Source: an uncultured Collinsella sp. (GTDB lineage: Bacteria; Actinomycetota; Coriobacteriia; Coriobacteriales; Coriobacteriaceae). Taken from it: 64,000 nt of DNA. Within the stretch, counting starts at the first letter, position 1. Each line of letters begins with the position of its first letter. A model generated the notes under the pieces. The model was given only the letters and a program-made list of their open reading frames with translations. It was not told the origin of the DNA and made no database searches. The position numbers and the translations under genes were made by a program. The DNA lies in assembly GCA_958408685.1 (NCBI GenBank), contig CATYLC010000011.1, forward strand, positions 4,005-68,004. Reading direction: 5' to 3'. Below are positions 36,334-45,668 of the stretch, piece after piece.

Positions 36334-37050
36334 ATGCCGGGCTTGGGAACAATCATCAACGTTGTGCTTTTAGTTGCGGGCGGTCTTTTGGGATTAGCGG
36401 GCGGCCGCTTCATCACACCGCGCATCCAAGACACGCTCATGAAAGCATCGGGGCTGTGCGTCCTGTTTATCGGCCTTGGCGGCACCATGCAAAAGATGCT
36501 CCTTATCGATGGGAAGGCGCTAGCGACCACCGGCACCACCATGCTCATCGTCTCATTTGCGCTCGGTTCGCTCATCGGCGAGGCCGTCAACTTGGAAGCC
36601 GCCATCGAGAACCTTGGCGAATGGCTCAAGCGAAAAACCGGCAGCGAGGGTGACAACGAGTTCACCAACGCCTTTGTCTCGACATCGCTCACGGTGTGCA
36701 TCGGCGCCATGGCCATCGTGGGCTCGATTCAGGACGGTCTGCTCGGTGACTGGTCAACGCTTGCCTTGAAAGGCGCATTGGACTGCATCATCGTCTGCAC
36801 CATGACGGCGTCGCTTGGCCGCGGCTGCATTTTCTCCGCCCTGCCCGTCGCCGTGTTCCAGGGGACGATCACGTTGTTTGCCGGCGCGCTCTCCCCCATC
36901 ATGACCACGGCAGCCCTCGACAGCCTTTCGCTCGTAGGCTCCATGCTCATCTTCTGCGTCGGCGTCAACCTCATCCGTCCTCAGACCTTCCGCACGGCCA
37001 ATATGCTCCCCTCCGTCGTCATCGCCGTCATCTACGCCCTCCTGTTCTAA
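36334..37050 (+). CDS. DUF554 family membrane protein
   Basis: A 238-residue membrane protein with six to seven hydrophobic segments, matching DUF554 (YdfK/YqgA type): GTIINVVLLVAGGLLGLAGG at the start, GLCVLFIGLGGTMQ, SLTVCIGAMAIVGSIQDGL and the C-terminal ILFCVGVNLI-like segment. Function is unknown; a transport role is assumed for the family. The ATG at 36334 has AGGAGG upstream; the frame extends to 36265 but without a ribosome site. Confidence 0.88.
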   Translation: MPGLGTIINVVLLVAGGLLGLAGGRFITPRIQDTLMKASGLCVLFIGLGGTMQKMLLIDGKALATTGTTMLIVSFALGSLIGEAVNLEAAIENLGEWLKRKTGSEGDNEFTNAFVSTSLTVCIGAMAIVGSIQDGLLGDWSTLALKGALDCIIVCTMTASLGRGCIFSALPVAVFQGTITLFAGALSPIMTTAALDSLSLVGSMLIFCVGVNLIRPQTFRTANMLPSVVIAVIYALLF

Positions 37051-37071
37051 ATCTATCAACGCAGCGGTATC

Positions 37072-37101
37072 TCGAACATCTGTTTGATGCTGTGCTATGA
37101 T
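37072..37101 (+). promoter_or_regulatory. Likely promoter of the TerB/BrxD/helicase cassette
   Basis: TCGAAC (37072-37077), an 18-base spacer, and extended -10 TGCTATGAT (TATGAT at 37096-37101), 38 bases before the GTG start. Confidence 0.45.
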
Positions 37102-37138
37102 ATGAGGTCACCGTAGCTGCGTTAGGAGAGGAGAAGCG

Positions 37139-38899
37139 GTGGCCGACCAGGACATCAAGATGCTCATCGAGCGCATTATGGCCGAGGCCCGGACCCATCA
37201 GTCCACCCGCTTCTCAAACGAAATCTACGCAGACGAGCCGATTCTCAAAACCGGCCGACAGATGCAGAATTTCCTCCCCGACCAGTACCGTAAAATGCGC
37301 GAGATATCGCGCTGGCAGGATGACCCCAAGGGCGGTGCGGGCCGCTGGCTTTCGGAAGCCGAGCTTTTTTACCGCCAGGGCCTGCTGATGGCCGACTTTG
37401 AGGACGACTGTCCCTACAACGGCACCTTTAAGTCGTACTTTCCCACCTACAACGCCATGAGCGACCGACAGCTGCGCGGCTACTTTACCTGGCGCGCCCA
37501 AGTGCGCCGCGGGACCGTCGAGGAAACGTCTACGTCCTTTGCCTTTCTGTATCTCTATGAGCTGATTTGCGGCATCGGCGTAGATAATCCGCTCGATGGT
37601 TTTAACAAGATCAAGGCCTTTTGGGATGCCTACCGCGCCTTTGAGCCCGGCATCGACCGGTTTGCACGCGTGTGGTTGCAGGACTACGCCGTGTTCCACG
37701 GGCTCGACCCCAAGCTGCTTCGTGATTCTAAAACCGTCATGTTCGATAACGCCCTTATCGAGCTGCGGCGCGCGGCACGAGACCTTGTACCGGCACCGGC
37801 ACCGTCCGACCAGACCCCCAAACGTCGCAAAACCTCCGAGCCCACGCTCCCCCTTCCGCCCGATGAGGTGCGCGAGGAGCGACTCATGGCCGCCATCAAC
37901 GCCCTCTCCACGTACAACCTAAGTAACTCGCGGCTCGACCGCAGCCACCACCGCGATCTGCGCCACGTGGCATGCGCCGTGTATGTCCGCATGTCGCGCT
38001 ACTATGACACGCACCGAAAGACCGGCATCGTAGCGAGCTTGTTTGGGGAGGAGACGGCCATGCCCTACACCATGTTTGCCTCGGCCGTATTCTTTGCGCC
38101 CGAGCGCCACGAGGACTGCGAATACCGCCTGGATCCCATCCATATCTACCGTTGCCAAAACGGCTTTTGGGAATGTATGCGTATCCATGGTAGTAGGCAA
38201 AAGAGCAGCAAGCTCGGTGAAATGATGCGCGCCTGCGACCAACGCCTGCGCCTGGCGCTGGACCCCGCCCATCCCCTTAAGGAAGAAAAGGTCCCCAAAT
38301 ATCTGGCCAAGATTATCGATGACGAGATTGTGGCATGGCTTTCGTGGGACGCCGCACACCAGCCCGTCAAGATCGATATCGACCTGACTCAGCTGGGGCA
38401 CATTCGGAGCGCCGCTGCGCAAACGCGCGAAGCACTTTTAATCGACGAAGAGCGCGAGGACGATGTGCCCACAGAGGTCGATACGGCGGAATCCGAGCAA
38501 CCGGAAGCCAAGCCTGCGACCGACGTGATGGCCGAGCCGATCGCGGCGCCTACGGAGCGCAACAAAGCCGACGAGCCAACCATTTCCACCGAACAGTTTG
38601 GCGTCGTGGCACCGCTCCTCGCACCGACGCCAGCGGTCGTATCGACTGCACCCGCTGGCACCGCAACCGAACTCGCGCCCGCCGCAGATGCCTTCCTTCG
38701 CGCGCTGCTCGAGCAAAACGCAGCGCAAGCGACATTGGCGGTAGTGCAATCGGAGCAGAGCGAGGACATGCTCGTCGACAGCATCAACGAGGCGCTCTTT
38801 GACCTGGTGGGCGACACCGTTATTGAATTTGGCTCAGCAGGACCGCAAATTATTGAGGACTACGAAGCAGACGTGAGAGGATACCTAGACCATGAGTGA
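37139..38899 (+). CDS. TerB_N/TerB_C domain protein of a DNA-processing cassette
   Basis: A 586-residue cytoplasmic protein. Residues about 40-220 match the TerB_N domain (GRWLSEAELFYRQG, SYFPTYNAMSDRQLRGYFTWRAQVR, FLYLYELICGIG, DYAVFHGL). A middle part of about 180 residues is Arg/His-rich (SRLDRSHHRDLRHVAC). An acidic, Ala/Pro-rich linker (about 440-530) leads to a short C-terminal helical part (INEALFDLVGDTVIEFG) resembling TerB_C. These domains are known from predicted operons with an ATPase and a helicase, as here. GTG start with AGGAGAGGAG upstream. The gene overlaps the ATPase gene by 8 bases. Despite the name, no tellurite-resistance genes accompany it; the role is unknown. Confidence 0.82.
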   Translation: MADQDIKMLIERIMAEARTHQSTRFSNEIYADEPILKTGRQMQNFLPDQYRKMREISRWQDDPKGGAGRWLSEAELFYRQGLLMADFEDDCPYNGTFKSYFPTYNAMSDRQLRGYFTWRAQVRRGTVEETSTSFAFLYLYELICGIGVDNPLDGFNKIKAFWDAYRAFEPGIDRFARVWLQDYAVFHGLDPKLLRDSKTVMFDNALIELRRAARDLVPAPAPSDQTPKRRKTSEPTLPLPPDEVREERLMAAINALSTYNLSNSRLDRSHHRDLRHVACAVYVRMSRYYDTHRKTGIVASLFGEETAMPYTMFASAVFFAPERHEDCEYRLDPIHIYRCQNGFWECMRIHGSRQKSSKLGEMMRACDQRLRLALDPAHPLKEEKVPKYLAKIIDDEIVAWLSWDAAHQPVKIDIDLTQLGHIRSAAAQTREALLIDEEREDDVPTEVDTAESEQPEAKPATDVMAEPIAAPTERNKADEPTISTEQFGVVAPLLAPTPAVVSTAPAGTATELAPAADAFLRALLEQNAAQATLAVVQSEQSEDMLVDSINEALFDLVGDTVIEFGSAGPQIIEDYEADVRGYLDHE

Positions 38900-40196
38900 T
38901 ACCGCATCCGCAGCACCCCGCGTGCCCAAGCGCGTCGCCGCCGTCATTCTCAACTCGCTCAAGGGCGGCGTTGTCCCGCGCATCGGCCTTCCCTATATCA
39001 CCGTGGGGCGAGAGGTCGAGATCCGTGCTCTGCTCACCGACCTGAGCCTCATCGCCGATGGCGGCGCAAGCTTCCGTTTCCTAGTCGGTCGCTACGGCGC
39101 CGGCAAGAGCTTTTTGCTCCAGACCATCCGAACGCATGCCATGGGCGAGGGCTTTGTGGTCGCCGATGCCGACCTTTCCCCTGAGCGCCGCCTACAGGGC
39201 GGCCAGGGCCAGGGCCTCGCTACCTATCGCGAGCTCATCCGCAACATATCGACCAAGACGCGCCCCGAGGGCGGCGCGCTCAACCTTATCCTGGATCGCT
39301 GGGTCGCCTCGTGTGCCGACGCCGACGAGACTGCCGTTAATGCCCAACTCGCTCCACTCGAAGAGATGGTCCACGGCTTCGACTTCGTCCGCATGCTCCG
39401 CCGCTACCGCACGGCAGTATCCGAGGGCGACGAAGAAGCTATGAGTCGGGTGACCAAATGGATTCGCGGCGAATACCGCACCAAGAGCGAAGCGCGAGCC
39501 GAGCTAGGCTCCTCGACCATCATCAGCGATGACGACTGGTACGACTACGTTAAGCTCATTGCGCGCTTTTTGGTCTGCAGCGGCTACAAGGGCATGCTGG
39601 TGCTCATCGACGAGCTCGTGAATCTGTACAAGATTCCCAACGCGATCACGCGCCAATATAACTACGAGAAGATCCTGACCATGTACAACGACACGCTCCA
39701 GGGCAAAGCGCAGTACCTGGGCATGATCATGGGCGGCACGCCAACCTCCATCGAAGACCGCCGCCGCGGCGTCTTTTCCTACGAGGCCCTTCGGAGCCGT
39801 CTCGCTCAGGGCCGTTTTGCGCGCGATGACCTCAAAGACATGCTCGCGCCCATCATCCGCCTGCAGCCGCTCACCTACGAGGAGCTGCTGGTGCTCATCG
39901 AAAAGCTCATGCAGATCCATGCCGGCTACTTTGGCTGGACGCCCACGCTTACCGAGAACGACTTGGTGGACTTCCTCAAGATTGAGTTTGGCCGCGTGGG
40001 AGCCGATACGCACTTGACGCCGCGTGAGGTCATCCGTGACTTTATCGAGCTGCTCGATATCCTGTGTCAAAACCCCGATGCCAACGTGGCCGAGTTGCTG
40101 CAAAGCGTCGGCGGCGACGCGTTGGCACCGGCAGCCGCAACAGGCGACACCGGCACCGCAGACGGCGACCGCAACTTCGCCGAATTCACCATCTAG
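38892..40196 (+). CDS. BrxC/BrxD-family ATP-binding protein (DUF2791)
   Basis: A 434-residue P-loop ATPase. Walker A GRYGAGKS at 66-73 and Walker B MLVLIDELVNLYK at about 232-244 are intact; DEVEIRALLTDL and the later GGTPTSIEDRRRGVFSYEALRSRL (arginine-rich sensor region) fit the DUF2791/BrxD group. In type 2 BREX and Pgl loci, BrxD stands next to the BrxHI helicase, and that order is repeated here. The likely role is ATP-driven assembly or loading of a DNA-acting complex. ATG overlaps the TerB gene by 8 bases with GAGAGGA upstream. A short acidic tail follows residue 405. Confidence 0.86.
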   Translation: MSDTASAAPRVPKRVAAVILNSLKGGVVPRIGLPYITVGREVEIRALLTDLSLIADGGASFRFLVGRYGAGKSFLLQTIRTHAMGEGFVVADADLSPERRLQGGQGQGLATYRELIRNISTKTRPEGGALNLILDRWVASCADADETAVNAQLAPLEEMVHGFDFVRMLRRYRTAVSEGDEEAMSRVTKWIRGEYRTKSEARAELGSSTIISDDDWYDYVKLIARFLVCSGYKGMLVLIDELVNLYKIPNAITRQYNYEKILTMYNDTLQGKAQYLGMIMGGTPTSIEDRRRGVFSYEALRSRLAQGRFARDDLKDMLAPIIRLQPLTYEELLVLIEKLMQIHAGYFGWTPTLTENDLVDFLKIEFGRVGADTHLTPREVIRDFIELLDILCQNPDANVAELLQSVGGDALAPAAATGDTGTADGDRNFAEFTI

Positions 40197-40312
40197 CCTG
40201 CCAAAAAGGGACAGGTTTATTTTGGTAGGTTTTATCTGGGCAAACGCCGATGTTGCAAGATATCGAGCCGTTGCCCGTTGCGTTGATCGACCCGTTGATG
40301 AGAGGAGGTCCC

Positions 40313-42757
40313 ATGAACGCTTTTGACCGATATGCCCCGTTTATCCAGGATTTCATTTACTCCCACGATTGGGAGAGTCTGCGCTCCATCCAGGTTGCGG
40401 CGGCAGATGCCATCTTCAACACGCAAGACAATGTGCTCCTGACGGCATCCACGGCATCAGGCAAAACTGAGGCGGCCTTCTTTCCCATCCTGACCGAGTT
40501 TTGGGAGAACCCGCCCGCGAGCGTGGGCGCCCTCTATATTGGCCCCCTCAAGGCACTCATCAACGACCAGTTCGTTCGCCTCAACGATCTGTGCGAAGAG
40601 GCCGATATCCCCGTCTGGCACTGGCACGGCGATGTCTCGCAGTCGCACAAGGCAAAGCTCATCAAAAAGCCGAGCGGTATCCTACAGATTACGCCCGAAT
40701 CACTCGAGGCACTCCTGATCCACAAGCACATGGCAATCCCGCGTATGTTCTGCGACCTGCGCTATGTGGTCATCGACGAGGTCCACTCGCTCATGCGCGG
40801 TGACCGCGGCGGGCAGACGCTCTGCCTTATCGAGCGTCTCTCACGCATGGCAGGCGTGCAGCCCCGTCGCATTGGCCTTTCGGCCACCATCGGCGACCCC
40901 GAACGCACGGGTGCCTTTCTCTCACAGGGAACGGGACGCGACTGCGTTATCCCCCGTTTTGAGGAACCGCGCCGCGTGTGGCGCATCTCCATGGAGCACT
41001 TCTACAACTCGGGTCCCCAGGCACAGCAGCGAGGATTCGAGAGCACAGGTCCGCAGGAAGCTGAGGTGCTCGCATGCGAGCGCATTGAGACGGCACCACC
41101 CGCGGCACTGCCCGTCAGCACCCAAGGCATGCGCCCTAGCGGGCAACTCCCACAGGAGGAACGCCGCCAACGTCGCGAGCAGGCACGGGGCAAGGCTGCC
41201 CCCAAGGACAGTCGCACTTCCTCAGCCCCCGAGGGCGAAGTCGACATCCCGCAGGCAACCGAACAGGCACTGCTCAACCCCACCGACACCGCACCCGACA
41301 ACGCCGACCCCGGCATGAGCTACATCTTTGAACATACCCGCGGCCGCAAGTGCCTGGTCTTTGCCAACTCGCGCGAGGAGGCAGAGGCCGTATGCTCCAT
41401 GCTGCGCAGCTACTGCGAAAGCCGGCACGACCCCGACCGCTTCCTTATCCATCATGGCAACCTCTCGGCATCGCTACGCGAGACCGCCGAGGAGCTCATG
41501 CGCGACGAGGAACAGGCACAGACAACCGTCACCACCTCCACGCTGGAGCTCGGCATTGACATCGGTCGCCTGGAGCGCGCGTTCCAGATCGATGCACCGT
41601 TTACCGTCAGCTCCTTTTTGCAGCGCATGGGGCGCACGGGACGCCGCGATCTTCCGCCCGAGATGTGGTTTGTCATGCGCGAGGAAGAGCCCGAGCCGCG
41701 CACGATGATGCCCGAGACCATTCCGTGGAAGCTCCTGCAGGGCATCGCGCTCGTACAACTCTATCGCGAGGAGAAGTGGGTCGAGCCGCCCGAGCTCGAT
41801 CGACTCCCCTACAGTCTGCTCTATCACCAGACCATGTCGACGCTTGCCAGCACCGGAGAGCTCACGCCGGCCGAACTTGCCCAACGCGTGCTCACGCTCA
41901 GTTATTTCCACCGCGTCTCAGCCGATGACTATCGCGTACTGCTGCGCCACCTCATCAAGATCGACCACATCCAGGTCACCGAGGGCGGCGGGCTGATCGT
42001 GGGCCTCGCGGGCGAGCGCATCATTAACAACTTTAAGTTCTACGCTGTGTTCCAGGAAAACGAGGAGTTTACCGTTCGCAGTGAATCGGCCGAGCTGGGC
42101 ACGATTGTCAACCCGCCACCGCCCGGTGAGCGCATCGCCATCGCCGGACATTGCTGGATTGTCGAAGAAGTGGACTGGAAGCGTCACACCGTCTTTGCCA
42201 CGCAGGTCAAGGGCCGTGTGCCGGCCTACTTTGGCGACTGCCCCGGTGACATCAACACACATGTACTCGAGCGCATGCGCCAAGCGCTCACTGAGCACGC
42301 AGCATATCCGTACCTTATGGGTAACGCACGGGCTCGCTTGGCGCAGGCTCGTCATACCGCCGAGATTTCGGGCGCGGGAACTAAGCCGCTCATCAACCTG
42401 GGTGGCGACACCTGGGTGCTCTTCCCCTGGTTGGGCAGCTACGCCTTTTTGGCGCTCGAGCGCATGCTCAAGATTAAATGCGCCGCGGAGCTTGGCCTTC
42501 GCGGACTCGATCCGTCGCGCCCGTACTTTATGCAGTTTAAGATGAAGGCCGACGAGGAGACGTTCTTTGAGGTGCTCGCCGCCGAGGCCGAGAAGGACTT
42601 CGATCCCATCGAGCTCGTCTATCCCGGCGAGGTGCCTTACTTTGATCGTTACGATGAGTTCGTTCCCGAAGAGCTCGTGCGCAAGGGCTTTGCCGAAGGC
42701 GTGCTCGACATCGAGGGTATGAAGCAGCGCGTCCTCAGCTGGCGCGACCACGCCTAA
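40313..42757 (+). CDS. Large DEVH-box helicase, Lhr/BrxHI type
   Basis: An 814-residue SF2 helicase. Walker A TASTASGKTE near 43-52, DEVH near 152, LSATIGDP motif III, and QRMGRTGRRD motif VI near 436 are intact. A long insert (about 235-335), rich in Arg, Ala and Gln, separates the RecA-like lobes. The C-terminal 330 residues (winged-helix and beta-rich part, e.g. EEVDWKRHTVFATQVKG) resemble the Lhr-core extension. It is the counterpart of BrxHI. Strong GGAGGT seven bases before the ATG at 40313. Spacing from the ATPase gene is 116 bases, longer than the overlap between the first two genes. Confidence 0.88.
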   Translation: MNAFDRYAPFIQDFIYSHDWESLRSIQVAAADAIFNTQDNVLLTASTASGKTEAAFFPILTEFWENPPASVGALYIGPLKALINDQFVRLNDLCEEADIPVWHWHGDVSQSHKAKLIKKPSGILQITPESLEALLIHKHMAIPRMFCDLRYVVIDEVHSLMRGDRGGQTLCLIERLSRMAGVQPRRIGLSATIGDPERTGAFLSQGTGRDCVIPRFEEPRRVWRISMEHFYNSGPQAQQRGFESTGPQEAEVLACERIETAPPAALPVSTQGMRPSGQLPQEERRQRREQARGKAAPKDSRTSSAPEGEVDIPQATEQALLNPTDTAPDNADPGMSYIFEHTRGRKCLVFANSREEAEAVCSMLRSYCESRHDPDRFLIHHGNLSASLRETAEELMRDEEQAQTTVTTSTLELGIDIGRLERAFQIDAPFTVSSFLQRMGRTGRRDLPPEMWFVMREEEPEPRTMMPETIPWKLLQGIALVQLYREEKWVEPPELDRLPYSLLYHQTMSTLASTGELTPAELAQRVLTLSYFHRVSADDYRVLLRHLIKIDHIQVTEGGGLIVGLAGERIINNFKFYAVFQENEEFTVRSESAELGTIVNPPPPGERIAIAGHCWIVEEVDWKRHTVFATQVKGRVPAYFGDCPGDINTHVLERMRQALTEHAAYPYLMGNARARLAQARHTAEISGAGTKPLINLGGDTWVLFPWLGSYAFLALERMLKIKCAAELGLRGLDPSRPYFMQFKMKADEETFFEVLAAEAEKDFDPIELVYPGEVPYFDRYDEFVPEELVRKGFAEGVLDIEGMKQRVLSWRDHA

Positions 42758-42783
42758 GACCAGTCTTTTTGGGACGGGGAGAT

Positions 42784-43662
42784 TTACTTGTCGTGAAGGA
42801 CGGTGCCGAGGAACTCAGCGTCGAAGGGCACGGCTTCGGCAAAGGCGTAGTCGCCGTCGCTGGCGATGAGCAGGTAGTTCTCCTCGCCGCCGAACTCCAT
42901 ATCGCCACATGGGACCACCCAGGCGTGGGCGAACACCTCGAGCGCCGTGGCGGCGCAATCGCGCAGGAACGTCACGTCGCTCCCCTCGTTCGCGCTCACG
43001 ATATTGGCAACGTAGATACCCCCGGGGTTCAGGCTGCCTCGCACCAAACGCAACGCCTCAACCGTCGCCAGCTCGCGTACGGGCTCGGCACCGCCAAAGC
43101 AATCACTCACGACCACATCGTAGCGACGATGGCCCACGCTCGTCACACCCAGATACGAGCGAGCCTCAGCGGTAATCACCCGCAAGCGGTCGCCCACCGC
43201 GCGCTCCAGCTCGTCCAGGTAGAACCAGCGGCGCGCCAGGCGCGTAATCTCTCCGTCATACTCGATGACGTCCATGCGCAAGCCCGCGTGTGACATCAGG
43301 GCGAACTTAGGATAAGCAAACCCGCCGCCGCCCAGCATAAGCATGCGGTCGATACCATGCCCGCAAGCATCACGCATTGCGTCCTCGGCCTCAAACACAT
43401 CGTCAAATGCGCGATAGTACGCAAAGACCGGCTCCGCCCAACGCTCGCCAACGTAGCTTGCGCTTTGGTAGACGCCGCCTCGCACCAAGACGCGAATCTC
43501 ATCGTCGCTCTCATTGTGCACGCGTTTCACACGCGCCAACCCATTGCGGGTTCGCGCAACCTGCAGACAGGCAGCACGAACAGCGACAGCGGCCGCACCA
43601 AGCGCCGCGGCTCCCAGAGCAACACCGGCAACGACGCCGGCAGAAACACTCGGCTTGTTCAT
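42784..43662 (-). CDS. Spermidine synthase-like methyltransferase-fold protein with N-terminal membrane segment
   Basis: A 292-residue protein. Residues about 7-33 are a hydrophobic Ala/Val segment, so the protein is probably membrane-tethered. The rest is a Rossmann methyltransferase fold of the spermidine synthase family: MLMLGGGGFAYPKFAL (SAM-like site), VIEYDGEITRLARRW, DVVVSDCFGG, GGIYVANIVS. The polyamine-site Asp-Tyr pattern is only partly kept, so a polyamine product is not certain. The ATG directly abuts the Elp3 stop, and expression is coupled to it. Confidence 0.78.
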   Translation of the reverse strand: MNKPSVSAGVVAGVALGAAALGAAAVAVRAACLQVARTRNGLARVKRVHNESDDEIRVLVRGGVYQSASYVGERWAEPVFAYYRAFDDVFEAEDAMRDACGHGIDRMLMLGGGGFAYPKFALMSHAGLRMDVIEYDGEITRLARRWFYLDELERAVGDRLRVITAEARSYLGVTSVGHRRYDVVVSDCFGGAEPVRELATVEALRLVRGSLNPGGIYVANIVSANEGSDVTFLRDCAATALEVFAHAWVVPCGDMEFGGEENYLLIASDGDYAFAEAVPFDAEFLGTVLHDK

Positions 43663-45570
43663 CTAGAGCTCCTTTTGCAGATAGAGTCCATGATCGTAAA
43701 AACCCAAATGGCGATAGTACTCGCGCGTACCAATCGCGCTGATCACGTTGATGCGCGTATAACCCGCATCCCGGGCAATCTCGCACGCACGCTCTACGAG
43801 CAGACGCCCCAACCCATGGTGCTGGGCTGCCTGGCCTTGATACCCCACGCGCGCCGCCATGCCATACACGTGTACCTCGCGAATCATCGCCTCGTCCGGC
43901 ATCGTCGGCAACTCGTCCGCATGCGCGGCAACAAACGAATGGTCGGGCAGCGACAACCGCAAAAAGCCCGCGATCTTGCCCTGCGGCGTCACCCACTGCA
44001 AAAAGCGCTCGTGCGTCACCGGCGTCTCGTACGCCACTTCCTCATCAAGAGATAGCTCATCCAAGTCGGCACCCGCCGTACTGATCTCGCGATAGCGAAT
44101 CTCGCGCACCGTCGCACCGTCACCCCGAGCAGCCAGGCGGTTCTCAACGAGCTGACGCAGGTTGGGTTTCTTGTTGCCCACCATAATGTCGTCGGAACTA
44201 AAGTCGCGGATCATGCGGCTGATACGGCAGAACGCCGGCGTCACCACGATGTCGTCGGCCAGCACATCGAGCAGCTCTTCCTCGGTATAGGGACGCCACT
44301 CGCCGCGCTCGTAGCAGCCCACCAGACGCGAGCCCTCGATGAGCGCACACGGATAGACTTTGACCTCGTCGGGCATAAAGGCCCCTTCGGTCATAAAGCG
44401 CTCGTAATCGCGCTTGTCCCCTTCGGGCGTGGCGCCCAGCAAGTTGAGCATAAAATGCGCGTGGATCTTAAAGCCAAACAGGCGTGCAAGCGAAAACGCC
44501 CGCTCGATCTGAGCCACCGAAATGCGACGCTCGTTGATATCGAGCAAATGCTGGTTGAGGCTCTGGATGCCCATCTGAATCTTGGTGCAGCCTAGGCGGC
44601 GGATGAGCGTAAGCGCCTGCGGCGTTACGGCATCGGGGCGCGTCTCGATAACGAGCCCCACCACGCGATGCTTCGCCGTCTCGTTGATGCGCTGCTGACG
44701 CTCAAGCTCCTCCATCGTTGCCGCCTGCCACTCGGCAACCTCGCCCCACGGCGTACCGGGGCCGTACAGACGACGCACCGCGCGGTTATACCCGCCCACG
44801 GCAGCATCCACACGCTCCTGCTCGTCGGCAACGCCGGCAGCAAGCTCAGCCTCGTCTGTCGCAATGCCGGCAGCCCGATAGCGCTCGCGACGCTCCGCCA
44901 CCACCGGCGGCAGCGCATCGGCGGGCGCGTCATCGAGCAGGCGCTCTGCCTCGGCACGGCTGATGCCCGGACGCGCCAACATGGGATTAGCCGCCACACC
45001 AGCCACGGCATCGTCATTGAGCGCACGGAAGAGCTCCGACATAAACCATGCCTGATACCCTTGCGGATAGTCGCTCCAGGTACCACCGAGCACGATGAGC
45101 TCGATCTTATCGGTCGCATGCCCCATCTGCGAAAGCGCCGTCAAACGGGCACTCACCTGCAGATACGGGTCAAAGCAATTTTGCTCCGCACGGGCGCACG
45201 CCGGCTCGGCATGCAGATAGCTTTTGGGCATGCGCAGATCGTTGGGGCAAAACAGGCAATCGCCCGAGCATGGCCAGGGCTTGGTAATGACGGTAATGGT
45301 CGCCACGCCCGAGGCCGTTCGGCGCGGCTTCATACGCAGCACCTGCAGCAGTTGACGTTCCAGATCGGAATCGACATTCCACGCAGCCCACCGAGCCGGC
45401 TCCTCACGTTTAACCCGCTGATAGAACGGCAGCAGACGGCGCTTGGCCAAATCGCGTTTGTCGGCACCCTCACGGCGCGCCTCGGCATGTATCAGTTTGA
45501 CGAGCGCTTTGTCGTCCACGGTCTCGCCGCGACGCAGGGCCTCGAGTATGTTCAAGATAATCTGTTCCAT
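43663..45570 (-). CDS. Elp3-family tRNA U34 carboxymethyltransferase
   Basis: A 635-residue Elp3 homologue. N-terminal radical-SAM domain with the 4Fe-4S motif CSGDCLFCPN (about 99-108), TWSDYPQGYQAWFMSELFRALND, and ETRPDA; C-terminal GNAT acetyltransferase with HHGLGRLLVERACEIARDAGY and REYYRHLGFYDHG. In archaea and eukaryotes this enzyme builds cm5U34 of tRNA from acetyl-CoA. Bacterial homologues exist in some lineages, standing without the other Elongator subunits, as here. No upstream gene overlaps it. It ends with a good terminator on the other side of its start. Confidence 0.9.
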   Translation of the reverse strand: MEQIILNILEALRRGETVDDKALVKLIHAEARREGADKRDLAKRRLLPFYQRVKREEPARWAAWNVDSDLERQLLQVLRMKPRRTASGVATITVITKPWPCSGDCLFCPNDLRMPKSYLHAEPACARAEQNCFDPYLQVSARLTALSQMGHATDKIELIVLGGTWSDYPQGYQAWFMSELFRALNDDAVAGVAANPMLARPGISRAEAERLLDDAPADALPPVVAERRERYRAAGIATDEAELAAGVADEQERVDAAVGGYNRAVRRLYGPGTPWGEVAEWQAATMEELERQQRINETAKHRVVGLVIETRPDAVTPQALTLIRRLGCTKIQMGIQSLNQHLLDINERRISVAQIERAFSLARLFGFKIHAHFMLNLLGATPEGDKRDYERFMTEGAFMPDEVKVYPCALIEGSRLVGCYERGEWRPYTEEELLDVLADDIVVTPAFCRISRMIRDFSSDDIMVGNKKPNLRQLVENRLAARGDGATVREIRYREISTAGADLDELSLDEEVAYETPVTHERFLQWVTPQGKIAGFLRLSLPDHSFVAAHADELPTMPDEAMIREVHVYGMAARVGYQGQAAQHHGLGRLLVERACEIARDAGYTRINVISAIGTREYYRHLGFYDHGLYLQKEL

Positions 45571-45588
45571 GTCCCCATTGTAAAGGCA

Positions 45589-45622
45589 AAGGCGCCGGAG
45601 CCGATCTCGGCTTCGGCGCCTT
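45589..45622. terminator. Hairpin between elp3 and the DUF4097 gene
   Basis: AAGGCGCCGGAGCC pairs with GGCTTCGGCGCCTT (one G-U pair) around six bases. It lies just upstream of the elp3 ATG and downstream of the DUF4097 gene on the minus strand, so it should end that operon. Confidence 0.75.
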
Positions 45623-45668
45623 CATCAAACAGCGCAGCTATGGTATATAAGTCTTCGATAACCGCCCG

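Noticed and set aside
40197..40312. Possible regulatory repeat AAAGGGACAGGTTTATTTT before the helicase
   Set aside because: A vaguely similar stretch (TTTTTGGGACGGGG) follows the helicase at 42767, but the match is too weak to call a repeat.
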